Translations under genes and position numbers: made by a program
Notes under the pieces: model-generated
What the model was told of the DNA's origin: nothing
Seen by the model: the letters and a program-made list of their open reading frames with translations, nothing else
The model's database searches: none
NCBI GenBank assembly: GCA_951813325.1
Contig: OX638350.1
Span: 1,475,029-1,539,028 of the forward strand
From: an uncultured Acidimicrobiales bacterium
Lineage (GTDB): Bacteria; Actinomycetota; Acidimicrobiia; Acidimicrobiales; Bin134
Direction: 5' to 3'
Length of the DNA: 64,000 nt
Part shown: positions 1 through 8,884 of the stretch, one piece after another
Numbering within the stretch: position 1 is the stretch's first letter
Layout of the letters: each line of letters opens with the position of its first letter

Positions 1-3000
1 GGGCTGGGGGATCGGCTGAGTGCGCTGCGGTGAGCAGCTCGCCGATATCGGCGACAAGATCGACATCGGGGCAGTCGGCCAATGGCGATCCTTCGGGGGC
101 TAGTGCGATCACCTGCCCTCCGCTTGTAGCTGCCGCCGCTCCCAGCAGGGCCAGGGCCGCGGATCGACCCGACCGGGCTGGGCCCAGTATGAGGGCGTGC
201 TCGCCGGTATAGAGGGTGAGCCCGGCGGGGGACAGGGTGTCGTCGCTCAAGCCCAGGGGCAGGTACCACGGGGAACCGCTCAGTCGGGCCGGGTCCAAGC
301 GGGCCGCGTCGACCACGGCGGGCAAGCTCTCCACCAGCGGCGGGCCTGCGTCGAGAGGGTGAGCAGCGGCCGCCTTGGACACCGCGGCCGCCAGCCCGCC
401 GTCGGGCACCGCCACTTGAATCTCAAGGCCCGATGGGACGGCGAACCCTCGGCCGGGGGGCAGAGTCGCCGGATCGTCTACCGCCACACCCCACTGGTGG
501 TACAGGGCGGGGTCGCCGAGGCGGAACACGAAGGTCTGGGGAGTGGCCGCCTGGATGGCCCGGCTCACCTTGGAAAGCTGGTCGGCAGCCGCGGCCACAA
601 ACAGGCCAACCGCGGGACCCTCGGCCCACACCCGCTCTAGCGAGGCCAGCAAAGCGTGGTCGGCCACGTTGTCCAGGCTCTTGACCAAGCCGCCCCAGTT
701 GCCGATCAAAGCCACCACCACCGGGGGGTTCGAATCCGGCGAAGCCCGACCTTGGCCCAGCCGCCGGTCGAGCTCGTCTTCCAGCCGCCGGATGAGCCGG
801 TGGATGCGGTCGCGCTCGTCGGGGCCCACCACCGCGCCGCAGTGGGGAAGGTCTTCCAGCGGGGTCAGCTGCCCCGAGCCTGAGTCCATGGCGTAGAGGT
901 GGCACTCTTCGGGCGGGTAGCGGCTGGCCAGGGCAATGGCCAGCGACTCCAACGCGGTGGTGGTTCCGCTGCCCGGGATGCCCGCAAACAGCACATTGCC
1001 CTGTTCAGGATCCCACCTCAAGGGGTACTGGCACTGCCGGTTGGGCTCGTCGGCCAGGGCGAACGCCACCCCGGCGTCGCTCACCGCAACCTCGGCGGCC
1101 AGCGAGTCGAGCGCGACCGTGGGCGGCAGGGGGTCGGGCCAAGGCCGGCGGAGAGGAGAGCCGCCCCAGCAGTCCCAGGCGGCGTTTGCCGCGGCGGCCA
1201 GCCGGGCCAGGTCGTTGGGTGTCCCAATATCGCAAACGGCCTCCGGCTCCGGCGCCGGGATGCCGTCGGGGGCGGGAACAACTCGAGGGCCCCGCCGGCC
1301 GGCGGTGACCCCGGTGACCAGGGCGCATTGGAATTCCACCAGCTCACCGGGGCCAAGACGGGCGAATGCCCGACCAGGCCGGTGCCGTCCGATAGCCGCG
1401 GCCTCGGGGCTGTCGAGCACGTCGACCGAGTCGGCGGCGTCCAGCACTCGCAGGGCGATGCGCAGCGCGGTGTTGGTGCGGATGTTGGCGCTCACTGCCC
1501 CCGCGGGGCGCTGGGTGGCCAACACCAGGTGCATGCCCAGGCTGCGGCCTCGCTGGGCCACGCTCACCAGGGCGTCCATGAATCCGGGGAGCTCGGCGGC
1601 CAGGGCCGCGAACTCGTCGATGATCACCACCAGCCGGGCCAGCGGCGGCCGGAGCTCCCCCCGTGCCTCCCGGGCAAGCGTCCTGTAGTGGACCAGGTCG
1701 GTGGTCCCCCAGTCCCTCAGCAATTGCTCGCGGTGGCGGAGCTCGGCTTCCAGGCAGCGCAATGCCCGCTCAGCCAGCCGGTCGTCGAGATCGGTTACCA
1801 GCCCCACCACATGGGGCAGGGAAGCGCAGGCGTCGAACGCGCTGCCGCCCTTGTAGTCGACCAGCACGAAGTTGACCCGTTCGGGGGAGTAGGTGGCAGC
1901 CATAGAGGCCACCAGCGTGCGCAACAGCTCGCTCTTGCCCGAACCGGTGGTGCCGCCCACCAGGGCATGGGGGCCGTCGACGGCCAGATCGGCCATCAGC
2001 GGACCGTGGCTGTCGGCACCAATGGGAGCAGCCAGGCTGTCGGCCAACTCGGGTTCCCGCCAGCGGTCGGCGACCACATCAGCCATTGCCGCCGAGCCGG
2101 TCGGTGGGCTCGGTCCGCAGGGGGCGGAGAGGCCGAGAAGGTCGAACAGCGACGAGCGGTCGGGTATCCCGGAATCGGCACCGGTCTGCTCGGGATCTTC
2201 ATAGCGGGCCAAGCCGCGGGCGCTGGAGCGGGCCAAGCTCAAACTCATCCCGGTGGCCAGCACCGCGGAGAAGGCCTCTTCGGGTAGGGACAGATCGACG
2301 ACCCCGGATGGATCGCGGGCCTCGACCACTGCGGTGGCCGCGGCGGGGAGTTGGTCGATGCTGGAGGCCAGTACAATGGCCGAGACAGGCCCCGCCGATC
2401 CCCGGAGCAGGGGGCGCAGCGGCGGTGTCCGTCCGGTGGCCAGATTCTCCCCATCGGCGACCACCAGCAGCTGGGGCCACGAGGCTTCCCCTCGTCGATT
2501 CCAGGCGTCGGCCAGCTCCACGACGATCTCAGCCGCGGCGGCGCGATGGTCGGCGAACAGCCGCGGCCGCCCGACAGCCGGGTGGAAGGTGTGGGGGAGC
2601 CAGGCGGTCCACGCCCAAATCGGAGCGGTCACCTCGTCGGCAACCACCAGGACGGCCAGATCGGCCGGGCCGTGGTAGGCGACCGCTTGGACAAGCAGCC
2701 CTCGGGCCATGGCGGTCGTCGCGCTTCGGGGGCCCACCAAGCCGAGCAGCTCGCCCGGACCCAGATGCACGGCGATGGGGGAGTCGGGCATCGGTCCGAG
2801 TTGGTCGAGCACCGCGCGTGCCTCGTCGGACTGGGAGAGCCTGTCGGCGGCCGACTGAGGAGCGAAGGGGAGGGGGCCGTGGGCGGCAACCAGCGCCATG
2901 AAATCGTCGTGGGCGGGTCTTCGCTCCCAGAGCCGAACGCTGGGCTGGCGGATCCTTCTGACCGCCTCGGCCAGATGAGGGTGCAGATCGCGACAGTGGC

Positions 3001-3862
3001 GGGCCTCCGCCGAGTGGGCCGCCTCGGCCGCAGCTTGGAAGTCCACCATGGATGCCTGTGCCCGGCGCCGGGATTGTCGGCGATCAGTGCGGTCGCGCCG
3101 GCGGTTGTCCACCCAATGGGCACCTATCATCAGAGGGCTGACCAGGGTGAACAGAGCCATGTAGGGGCTGTAGAGCACTGCCATCAGCGCGCCGACCAGC
3201 AGCGGTCCGGCGAGCGCGGCCCAGCCGAACGCGATGGAGCGCGACGATCGCCGCGGCTCCCCAGCCGGAATCGAAAGCGGCTCCGGCGTTACAGGAGGTG
3301 CCGGTCGGGGAGGGCGGTTGAAGGAGATCTTGCCCGAGGCGGTTGGCCCCAAGACAGCGGTCAGGCGGGTCGGGCGGTCGTCGGGAGCGTCGCAAATCTG
3401 GATCAATGCCCCGCCCAGCCGCAACGGTGCACAAGCCTCCGCCGCGAAAGGCTCATCGCCGCCCACTTGGACGAAGGTCGATCCATCCCGGCACTCCACG
3501 CGGGCGTGTCGGGGTCGCAGCCCCACGCCGGGCAGGGTTACGTCGGCGTCGGGGGAGCGGCCCACGCTCAGCCCATTGGCAGAAAGCAAATGGCGTTGTC
3601 CGGCGCACAGCCCTCCAACCACCTCCAGAGACCTCCCCGGCTGGTCGGGTGCTGGACCGGGTCGGATGCCCACTCGGGCGCCGTCGGCCACCCCGGCCTG
3701 GTCAAGTCGGCGGTCGGCTTCCATCCACTGGTCGCCCACCCAGAGACCGGCAACCGGCGGCGCGAGGCCCAGAACCTCCGCCAACTCCCCGACGTCGGCC
3801 GCTATGCCGTCGGCGATGCTCACCTCCCGGGCTCCTTTCGGACCGTCGTAGAGCAGGCGCAC
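1..3862 (-). CDS. Type VII secretion motor ATPase, EssC/EccC-like (FtsK/SpoIIIE family), C terminus cut by window edge
   Basis: The minus strand stays open from 3862 to the window edge, at least 1,287 codons, so the C terminus is missing. Reading from the N terminus there is a ubiquitin-like fold (about residues 1-65), an FHA domain (GLSVGRSPDADV, about 95-150), two membrane segments (about 215-255), and three RecA-like ATPase modules. Module 1 has a normal Walker A (GGTTGSGKSE, about 637) and Walker B (VVIIDEF). Module 2 reads GIPGSGTTT (about 960) and module 3 GPARSGRSA (about 1,225); both lack the Walker lysine, as is common in EccC/EssC. FHA plus membrane plus FtsK modules is the EssC layout. 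GTG 3862 is chosen because it keeps the first beta strand; GTG 3823, preceded by AAAGGAG, is the alternative. The gene lies just downstream of two WXG100-type genes, its probable substrates. No EccB, EccD or mycosin gene is in view. Confidence 0.85.
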   Translation of the reverse strand, partial: MRLLYDGPKGAREVSIADGIAADVGELAEVLGLAPPVAGLWVGDQWMEADRRLDQAGVADGARVGIRPGPAPDQPGRSLEVVGGLCAGQRHLLSANGLSVGRSPDADVTLPGVGLRPRHARVECRDGSTFVQVGGDEPFAAEACAPLRLGGALIQICDAPDDRPTRLTAVLGPTASGKISFNRPPRPAPPVTPEPLSIPAGEPRRSSRSIAFGWAALAGPLLVGALMAVLYSPYMALFTLVSPLMIGAHWVDNRRRDRTDRRQSRRRAQASMVDFQAAAEAAHSAEARHCRDLHPHLAEAVRRIRQPSVRLWERRPAHDDFMALVAAHGPLPFAPQSAADRLSQSDEARAVLDQLGPMPDSPIAVHLGPGELLGLVGPRSATTAMARGLLVQAVAYHGPADLAVLVVADEVTAPIWAWTAWLPHTFHPAVGRPRLFADHRAAAAEIVVELADAWNRRGEASWPQLLVVADGENLATGRTPPLRPLLRGSAGPVSAIVLASSIDQLPAAATAVVEARDPSGVVDLSLPEEAFSAVLATGMSLSLARSSARGLARYEDPEQTGADSGIPDRSSLFDLLGLSAPCGPSPPTGSAAMADVVADRWREPELADSLAAPIGADSHGPLMADLAVDGPHALVGGTTGSGKSELLRTLVASMAATYSPERVNFVLVDYKGGSAFDACASLPHVVGLVTDLDDRLAERALRCLEAELRHREQLLRDWGTTDLVHYRTLAREARGELRPPLARLVVIIDEFAALAAELPGFMDALVSVAQRGRSLGMHLVLATQRPAGAVSANIRTNTALRIALRVLDAADSVDVLDSPEAAAIGRHRPGRAFARLGPGELVEFQCALVTGVTAGRRGPRVVPAPDGIPAPEPEAVCDIGTPNDLARLAAAANAAWDCWGGSPLRRPWPDPLPPTVALDSLAAEVAVSDAGVAFALADEPNRQCQYPLRWDPEQGNVLFAGIPGSGTTTALESLAIALASRYPPEECHLYAMDSGSGQLTPLEDLPHCGAVVGPDERDRIHRLIRRLEDELDRRLGQGRASPDSNPPVVVALIGNWGGLVKSLDNVADHALLASLERVWAEGPAVGLFVAAAADQLSKVSRAIQAATPQTFVFRLGDPALYHQWGVAVDDPATLPPGRGFAVPSGLEIQVAVPDGGLAAAVSKAAAAHPLDAGPPLVESLPAVVDAARLDPARLSGSPWYLPLGLSDDTLSPAGLTLYTGEHALILGPARSGRSAALALLGAAAATSGGQVIALAPEGSPLADCPDVDLVADIGELLTAAHSADPPA

Positions 3863-3923
3863 GGCTGTGGCAATGGTGGAGGCGGACCGCGGAGTCAGGC
3901 CAGGCTGATCGCAGCGGGCATCG

Positions 3924-4193
3924 TCAGATCGAATCGAGGGCCGAAATGGTGTTCTGACGCTCCAGGCCAACCGCAGAGGCCAACTCGGTGAGCGCCTCCT
4001 GCAACTGCCCCAACGAGGGCGACCACTGCTCGTGCCAGGTGCCCCGGAACCGCTCGGAGCGGCTGCCCGTCCAAGTGGTGCCCTCCAGGGTGGCGGTCAG
4101 GCGGCTGCGAAGATCCTCCACTTGGCCGGCGAACGCGGTGAACTGCTGCTGGAGATGGTCCATCTCCTCGGTATTCATGGTGAGTACTGACAT
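3924..4193 (-). CDS. WXG100-family protein (ESAT-6-like)
   Basis: This 89-residue protein is predicted to form a helical hairpin. It carries the WXG signature (TTWTGSRSERF, about residues 40-50) between two amphipathic helices, at the length and position usual for WXG100 proteins. Such proteins are exported as dimers by type VII secretion systems. ATG 4193 (MSVLTMNTEEM) is preferred over an upstream in-frame start because it gives the standard family length and has AAAGG upstream. It sits between a second WXG100-like gene and the EssC-like motor in one minus-strand unit. Whether it is a secreted effector or a structural partner cannot be told from sequence. Confidence 0.85.
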   Translation of the reverse strand: MSVLTMNTEEMDHLQQQFTAFAGQVEDLRSRLTATLEGTTWTGSRSERFRGTWHEQWSPSLGQLQEALTELASAVGLERQNTISALDSI

Positions 4194-4267
4194 GGTTTGG
4201 CCTTTCGGTTTCCTGACCCCTCTATCGGACCAGGTCGAACTCTTGATAGCTTGAAGGAGCTGAAATA

Positions 4268-4298
4268 GCAAGTAAATTATTGAAAATAATGTACTTGC
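4268..4298 (-). other. AT-rich hairpin between the two WXG100-type genes
   Basis: A near-perfect inverted repeat: GCAAGTA, one mismatched base, ATTATT, a 3-base loop (gaa), then AATAAT, one base and TACTTGC. This makes 13 pairs. It overlaps the stop codon of the upstream gene and fills the spacer to the next. It is strikingly AT-rich for this genome. It could be an RNA processing or stability element, or an attenuating hairpin that sets the ratio of the two small proteins. Confidence 0.6.
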
Positions 4299-4639
4299 AG
4301 CGCCAATTCCCGAGCTTCCTCCCTCAAAGCCGCTTCAGCGGCGGTTTCAACCCGGGTCGCGTCGGCATGAAGTCCGTCGGCTTTGGCCTGGAGGCGGCGG
4401 GCAACTTGTTCGATCTCGTAGCGCAGCCGAACGAGGTGGGTTTGCTGGTGGCGGAGCAGGAGCCGACTGGCATCGGCCGCAGCCGATGTCCACACCGCGG
4501 GAACATGTCCGGCCATCAGCCCGTCCAGCACGTGGTCGAGACCGCGCCAGACCAGATCGATATCGGCCCGCACCCGCTCGCAATCCACCGCCTGTCGCCT
4601 CAGGTCACCGGCCAGAGAGAATAGCTCGTCGGGCATCAT
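4277..4639 (-). CDS. WXG100-like small helical protein
   Basis: This 120-residue all-helical protein has a central VWTSAAAD turn where WXG100 proteins carry W-x-G, so the glycine is replaced by serine. Long Ala/Arg/Glu-rich helices flank the turn on both sides. Size, fold pattern and position as first gene of the type VII unit suggest the partner of the WXG100 protein encoded next, as in heterodimeric EsxA/EsxB pairs. The start could be either of two adjacent ATGs (4639 or 4636). The upstream spacer (4640-4752) is very AT-rich near the start and is shared with the divergent hom gene, so it probably holds both promoters; no convincing -35/-10 pair could be fixed. Confidence 0.65.
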   Translation of the reverse strand: MMPDELFSLAGDLRRQAVDCERVRADIDLVWRGLDHVLDGLMAGHVPAVWTSAAADASRLLLRHQQTHLVRLRYEIEQVARRLQAKADGLHADATRVETAAEAALREEARELALQVHYFQ

Positions 4640-4752
4640 TGTTATTTAAAATAATTGATATAGCTCGAAACACAAGGGCAATTTCCATAGAGAGCCCTCG
4701 GGGGAAGAAACCGTGTCCAACCGGGCCAGGTCCAGCCGGTACGGTGGAGAAG

Positions 4753-6060
4753 GTGAGCGATCCTTCCAAGACGCGAATCGGCGTGGGCGTGCTGGGCTGC
4801 GGAAACGTCGGCTCAGCGCTGATCGGGCTGCTGGAAGAGCAGCGGACGGTGATCGCGGAGCGAACCGGGATTGCGCTGGACGTGGTGCGAGTGGCGGTGC
4901 GCAGCGCCACTCGCGACCGCAACGTGGTGTTGGCCGATGGGGTTCTGACCACCGACGCCGCCTCGGTGGTGGACGATCCCGAGGTGGACGTGGTGGTGGA
5001 GTTGATCGGGGGGATCGAACCGGCCCGAGAGCTGTTGGCCGCCGCGCTGAGGCTGGGCAAGCCGGTGGTCACCGCCAACAAGGAACTGCTGGCCAACTAC
5101 GGCGCAGAGCTGTACGCCGCGGCGGACGCCGCCGGGGTGGATCTGCTGTTCGAAGCCGCTGTCGGCGGGGGGATACCGCTCATTCGCCCGCTTCGGGAGT
5201 CATTGGCCGCTGAGCCGGTCCGCCGGGTGATGGGCATCGTCAACGGCACCACCAACTACATCTTGAGCCAGATGACCGAGCACGGAACCAAATACCACGA
5301 CGCCTTGGCCGACGCGCAGTCGCTGGGTTTCGCCGAGCGGGACCCCACCGCCGATGTGGAGGGCTTCGACGCAGCCGCCAAGGCATCGATTATCGCCACG
5401 GTGGCGTTCGGGGCCCGGGTGTTGGCCGGCAGCGTTTACCGGGAGGGCATCTCCGGCATCGGCGCGGCCGACATCGCCCACGCCCAGAGGCTGGGCTATG
5501 TGGTCAAGCTGCTGGCCATTGCCGAGCATGTGGGCCAAGTGGAGGGCAAGCCCGAACTGGCGGTGCGGGTCCATCCGGCGATGGTGCCGGCCGACCACCC
5601 GCTGGCTTCGGTTCGGGACTCTTTCAACGCGGTGTTCGTAGAGGGTGATGCCGTGGGAGAGCTGATGCTCTACGGCCGGGGCGCGGGCGGACGACCGACG
5701 GCCAGTGCCGTGCTGGGCGACCTCATCGACGCGGCCGGCAACCGATGCCGGCAGACATGGACCCCGATCGGCGGGTTGGGGGAGGCAGTCATCTACTCGA
5801 TCGACGACCTGGTCTCGGAGTACTACATCAACATGGAGGTGCTCGACCGCCCGGGCGTGCTGGCCGCGGTGGCTGGAGTATTCGGACGCCACGGGGTGAG
5901 CATCCGCTCCATGGAGCAGGAGGGCTTGGGTGACCAGGCCCGCTTGGTGTTCATCACCCACCAGGCGACAGAACGAGATGTGCAGGCCACCCTGGGCGAC
6001 CTGCGGGAGTTGGAGGCGGTGCGGGGCGTGCCCGCGTTGCTGCGGGTCATCAGCCAGTGA
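4753..6060 (+). CDS. hom: Homoserine dehydrogenase
   Basis: Reduces aspartate semialdehyde to homoserine, the branch-point step towards threonine and methionine. The N-terminal Rossmann fold reads GVGVLGCGNVGSALIGLL. The catalytic core contains TANKELLANYG and EAAVGGGIPLIRPL, followed by GIVNGTTNYIL, all typical of the family. The C terminus is an ACT domain (about residues 355-435, EVLDRPGVLAAVAGVFG), which normally gives feedback control by threonine. GTG 4753 with GGAG just upstream gives 435 residues, the usual length; GTG 4744 is a second option. The stop overlaps the thrC start by 4 bases (GTGA), so the two are translationally coupled. Confidence 0.95.
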   Translation: MSDPSKTRIGVGVLGCGNVGSALIGLLEEQRTVIAERTGIALDVVRVAVRSATRDRNVVLADGVLTTDAASVVDDPEVDVVVELIGGIEPARELLAAALRLGKPVVTANKELLANYGAELYAAADAAGVDLLFEAAVGGGIPLIRPLRESLAAEPVRRVMGIVNGTTNYILSQMTEHGTKYHDALADAQSLGFAERDPTADVEGFDAAAKASIIATVAFGARVLAGSVYREGISGIGAADIAHAQRLGYVVKLLAIAEHVGQVEGKPELAVRVHPAMVPADHPLASVRDSFNAVFVEGDAVGELMLYGRGAGGRPTASAVLGDLIDAAGNRCRQTWTPIGGLGEAVIYSIDDLVSEYYINMEVLDRPGVLAAVAGVFGRHGVSIRSMEQEGLGDQARLVFITHQATERDVQATLGDLRELEAVRGVPALLRVISQ

Positions 6061-7463
6061 CCGTCAAGTACGTCAGCACCCGGGGCCGGGCCCCGATCCT
6101 GGACTTCGGTGACGTGCTGTTGGCCGGGCTGGCTGCTGACGGGGGGCTCTATGTGCCCGACCGCTGGCCGGTGCTGTCGACCCACGCGCTGAGCGGAAGT
6201 CCCGGTCTGGGCGACTATGCCGATCTGGCTGCCGAGGTGATGTGGCCCTTCGTGGACGGGGCCTATCCCCGAGCCCGGTTCGACGAGCTGGTACGGAATG
6301 CCTACGCGGGGTTCGCCCATCCCGATGTGGCGCCGATGGCGGAGTTGGGAGACGGGCTTTGGCTCATGGAGCTGTTCCACGGCCCGACCCTGGCCTTCAA
6401 AGACATCGCCCTACAGGTGGTGGGGCGCTTGTTCGACGAGGAGCTGGCCCGCCGGGGCGAGCGGGTGACCATAGTAGGGGCCACCTCGGGAGACACCGGA
6501 TCGGCGGCCATCGAGGCGGTGCGCGACCGGGAGAACATCGAGATCGTGGTTTTGCATCCCCACGGTCGGATCTCCGAGGTCCAGCGACGGCAGATGACCA
6601 CGGTGGGCAGCGCCAACGTGCACAACGTGGCTGTCGAGGGAACGTTTGACGATTGCCAGGACCTGGTGAAGGCCATGTTCGCCGACGCCGCATTCCGGGC
6701 CCGACATCGGCTGTCGGCGGTCAATTCCATCAATTGGGCCCGGGTCATGGCCCAGACGGTGTACTACGTGGCCGCCGTCACCCGGTACGGCCTGGAGCAG
6801 GTGTCGTTCTCGGTGCCCACGGGCAACTTCGGCAATGTGCTGGCCGGCCACGCCGCCCGCCAGATGGGCCTGGCCATCGACCGGTTCATCGTGGCCAGCA
6901 ACCGCAACGACATTTTGACCCAGTTCTTCACCACCGGGACCATGGCCGTCTCCGAAGTGCACCCGACGCTGTCGCCGAGCATGGACATCCAGGTGTCGTC
7001 CAACCTCGAGCGGCTTCTGTTCGAGCTGCTGGATCGGAACGGGATCCGCACTGGCCAAATATTGGCCGACTTCCGAGCCACCGGGGAGATGCAGATCGAC
7101 GCCCGCGTCGCTGCCGAGCTCGACCGGGGCTGGTCGGGGGTCCGGGTGGACGACGCCGAGACCACCGCCACCATCGCCGGGCTCTACCGCGACACCGGCA
7201 TGATCATCGACCCCCATACCGCGGTTGGCCTGGCCGCCGCCCGTCGCTCTCGGCCTGGGTCCAACGGCCCGATGGTGGTGCTGGCCACGGCCCACCCGGC
7301 CAAGTTTGGCGAAGCGGTGGAAGCGGCCATTGGAGTGCGCCCGCCGATGCCGGCGGCCCTGGCTGAGCTGGCCGGGCGCCCCGAGCGCTGCGAGCGTCTG
7401 CCCAATGACCTGTCGGCGCTGAAAGCCCACGTCGCCCGGTGTTCGGCTCTAGGCTCTGGATAG
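6057..7463 (+). CDS. thrC: Threonine synthase
   Basis: PLP enzyme that converts O-phosphohomoserine to threonine. The PLP lysine is visible in HGPTLAFKDIALQ (about residues 105-117). The phosphate-binding region reads GATSGDTGSAA and another conserved block is FSVPTGNFGNVLAG. At 468 residues, with an N-terminal domain starting VKYVSTRG, it belongs to the long class found in E. coli and yeast rather than the short plant/Bacillus class. GTG 6057 overlaps the hom stop. The next gene, 36 bases on, is the candidate kinase that would make its substrate. Confidence 0.95.
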   Translation: MTVKYVSTRGRAPILDFGDVLLAGLAADGGLYVPDRWPVLSTHALSGSPGLGDYADLAAEVMWPFVDGAYPRARFDELVRNAYAGFAHPDVAPMAELGDGLWLMELFHGPTLAFKDIALQVVGRLFDEELARRGERVTIVGATSGDTGSAAIEAVRDRENIEIVVLHPHGRISEVQRRQMTTVGSANVHNVAVEGTFDDCQDLVKAMFADAAFRARHRLSAVNSINWARVMAQTVYYVAAVTRYGLEQVSFSVPTGNFGNVLAGHAARQMGLAIDRFIVASNRNDILTQFFTTGTMAVSEVHPTLSPSMDIQVSSNLERLLFELLDRNGIRTGQILADFRATGEMQIDARVAAELDRGWSGVRVDDAETTATIAGLYRDTGMIIDPHTAVGLAAARRSRPGSNGPMVVLATAHPAKFGEAVEAAIGVRPPMPAALAELAGRPERCERLPNDLSALKAHVARCSALGSG

Positions 7464-7499
7464 CAGCCAACCCAGGATGATCTGGCAGAATCGGACGTC

Positions 7500-8645
7500 G
7501 TGAAATATGTCGTGTGCATTCCCGACGGGTGTGCTGATTTGCCAGTGCCCGAGCTGGAAGGGGCCACGCCATTGGAGGTGGCGAACACTCCGGTTCTCGA
7601 AGCGCTGGCCGCCCGGGGGACGGTGGGCCTCGCCGAGGTCATCCCTCCGGGGATGCCGGCCGGCAGCGACGTGGGGAACATGTCCATATTCGGGTACGAC
7701 CCCGCCCGCTACCACACAGGCCGCTCGCCTATCGAGGCCGCCGCGCTGGGCCTCACCCTCACCCCTGATCAGGTGGCCTACCGCTGCAACCTGGTCACGG
7801 TGACCGGCGACGGCGTCATGGCCGATTTCGCCGGAGGGCACCCCGACTCTGACCGGGCCGCCGAGGTCATCGCCGAGCTGGACGCCGAGTCGGGGGGCGA
7901 GGTCAGCTTCCACGCCGGCGTGCAATACCGCCACACCATGATCGCCCCGGCCGAGTGGGCCGACGCGGTGTGCACCCCGCCCCACGAGCTCTCCGATCAA
8001 ATGGTGGTCGGCCCCCAGGGCCCGGCCGGCCCCAAGCTGGCCGCGCTGGAAGAGGTCTCCCGGTCGGTGGTGCCCCGATTTGGGTTGAAGGCCAACCGGA
8101 TCTGGTTGTGGGGCCAGGGATTCCAGCCGGATATGCCCTCCTTCCGGGAGATGCACGGGGTGGAAGCCGGGATGGTCAGCGCGGTCGACTTGGTGCGGGG
8201 TATCGGGGCGCTCACCGCCATGACGGTGGCCAATGTTCCCGGAGCCACCGCCTGGTACGACACCGACTATGAGGGCAAGCGGGACGCGGCCCTCGCCGGG
8301 CTGGCCGATGGCGCCGACCTGTACGTGATCCATGTGGAGGCCAGCGACGAGGCGGGGCACGAGGGCAACGTGGCCGAGAAGGTCAGGTGCCTGGAAAACT
8401 GGGATCAGCGCATCCTCGCCGGGCTGGTGGACGGGCTCGACCAGATGGGCCCCTGGCGGCTGCTGCTGCTGCCCGACCACGCCACGCCGCTGGCGACGCG
8501 GAGCCACATCGACGACCCGGTTCCCTATCTGATGGTGGATTCAGAGGTTGACGGCCCCGGCGGCGTCTACACCGAGCAGGGAGCGGCCTCAGCCGAGGTG
8601 GTTCCCGGCCACCATCTCATGACAAGGCTTCTGACCCGGCTCTGA
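7500..8645 (+). CDS. Cofactor-independent phosphoglycerate mutase-like protein, probable alternative homoserine kinase
   Basis: This 381-residue protein belongs to the archaeal-type phosphoglycerate mutase branch of the alkaline phosphatase superfamily. It starts KYVVCIPDGCADLP, has a phospho-acceptor/metal region around AGSDVGNMSIFGYDP, and late metal-binding segments HVEASDEAGHEG and LLPDHATPL. In bacteria a subgroup of this family is annotated as a proposed homoserine kinase (TIGR02535) because it sits beside threonine genes. Here it follows hom and thrC directly and no GHMP-type thrB is in view, which supports that role. A glycolytic mutase role cannot be excluded. GTG 7500 has no clear Shine-Dalgarno; a -10-like CAGAAT lies 8 bases upstream, so the mRNA may be leaderless. 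Confidence 0.75.
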   Translation: MKYVVCIPDGCADLPVPELEGATPLEVANTPVLEALAARGTVGLAEVIPPGMPAGSDVGNMSIFGYDPARYHTGRSPIEAAALGLTLTPDQVAYRCNLVTVTGDGVMADFAGGHPDSDRAAEVIAELDAESGGEVSFHAGVQYRHTMIAPAEWADAVCTPPHELSDQMVVGPQGPAGPKLAALEEVSRSVVPRFGLKANRIWLWGQGFQPDMPSFREMHGVEAGMVSAVDLVRGIGALTAMTVANVPGATAWYDTDYEGKRDAALAGLADGADLYVIHVEASDEAGHEGNVAEKVRCLENWDQRILAGLVDGLDQMGPWRLLLLPDHATPLATRSHIDDPVPYLMVDSEVDGPGGVYTEQGAASAEVVPGHHLMTRLLTRL

Positions 8646-8665
8646 TAGGCAAAATGCTTGGAATG

Positions 8666-8694
8666 TTGCCAGCGGTGGTGAATTGCGGTATTCT
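8666..8694 (+). promoter_or_regulatory. Candidate sigma-A promoter for rho
   Basis: TTGCCA (8666-8671), a spacer of exactly 17 bases, and TATTCT (8689-8694). It lies just after the previous stop codon and would produce an untranslated leader of roughly 185 nucleotides before rho. The 8646-8884 gap holds no convincing gene. A long leader fits rho genes, which often control their own transcription. Confidence 0.5.
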
Positions 8695-8884
8695 GCCGGG
8701 CGTTGGGGCTGCGGTTTCGCTAGCAGTCCTACGGGAAGCCTTCTGACCGCTCGGTCGATTTCGACATTCCAATTGTCAGCGTCCCGGTGGTTAACGGCTT
8801 CTCGAAAGATGCCGATCGCACTCGCGGGCGGCGCGCCGAACAAAGCGAAGTGCTCCCACAGTTGTGGCACTTCAAGGGAGAAAC

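Noticed and set aside
727..737. GGTTCGAATCC, which looks like a tRNA T-arm
   Set aside because: It lies inside the secretion ATPase frame, and no acceptor, D or anticodon arm can be formed around it.
899..2287. A 462-codon plus-strand frame over the secretion motor gene, and a 546-codon one at 2351-3991
   Set aside because: Their translations are Gly/Gln/His/Arg-rich with no motif, while the minus strand gives continuous FHA and FtsK domains with Walker motifs. They are shadows of a high-GC gene.
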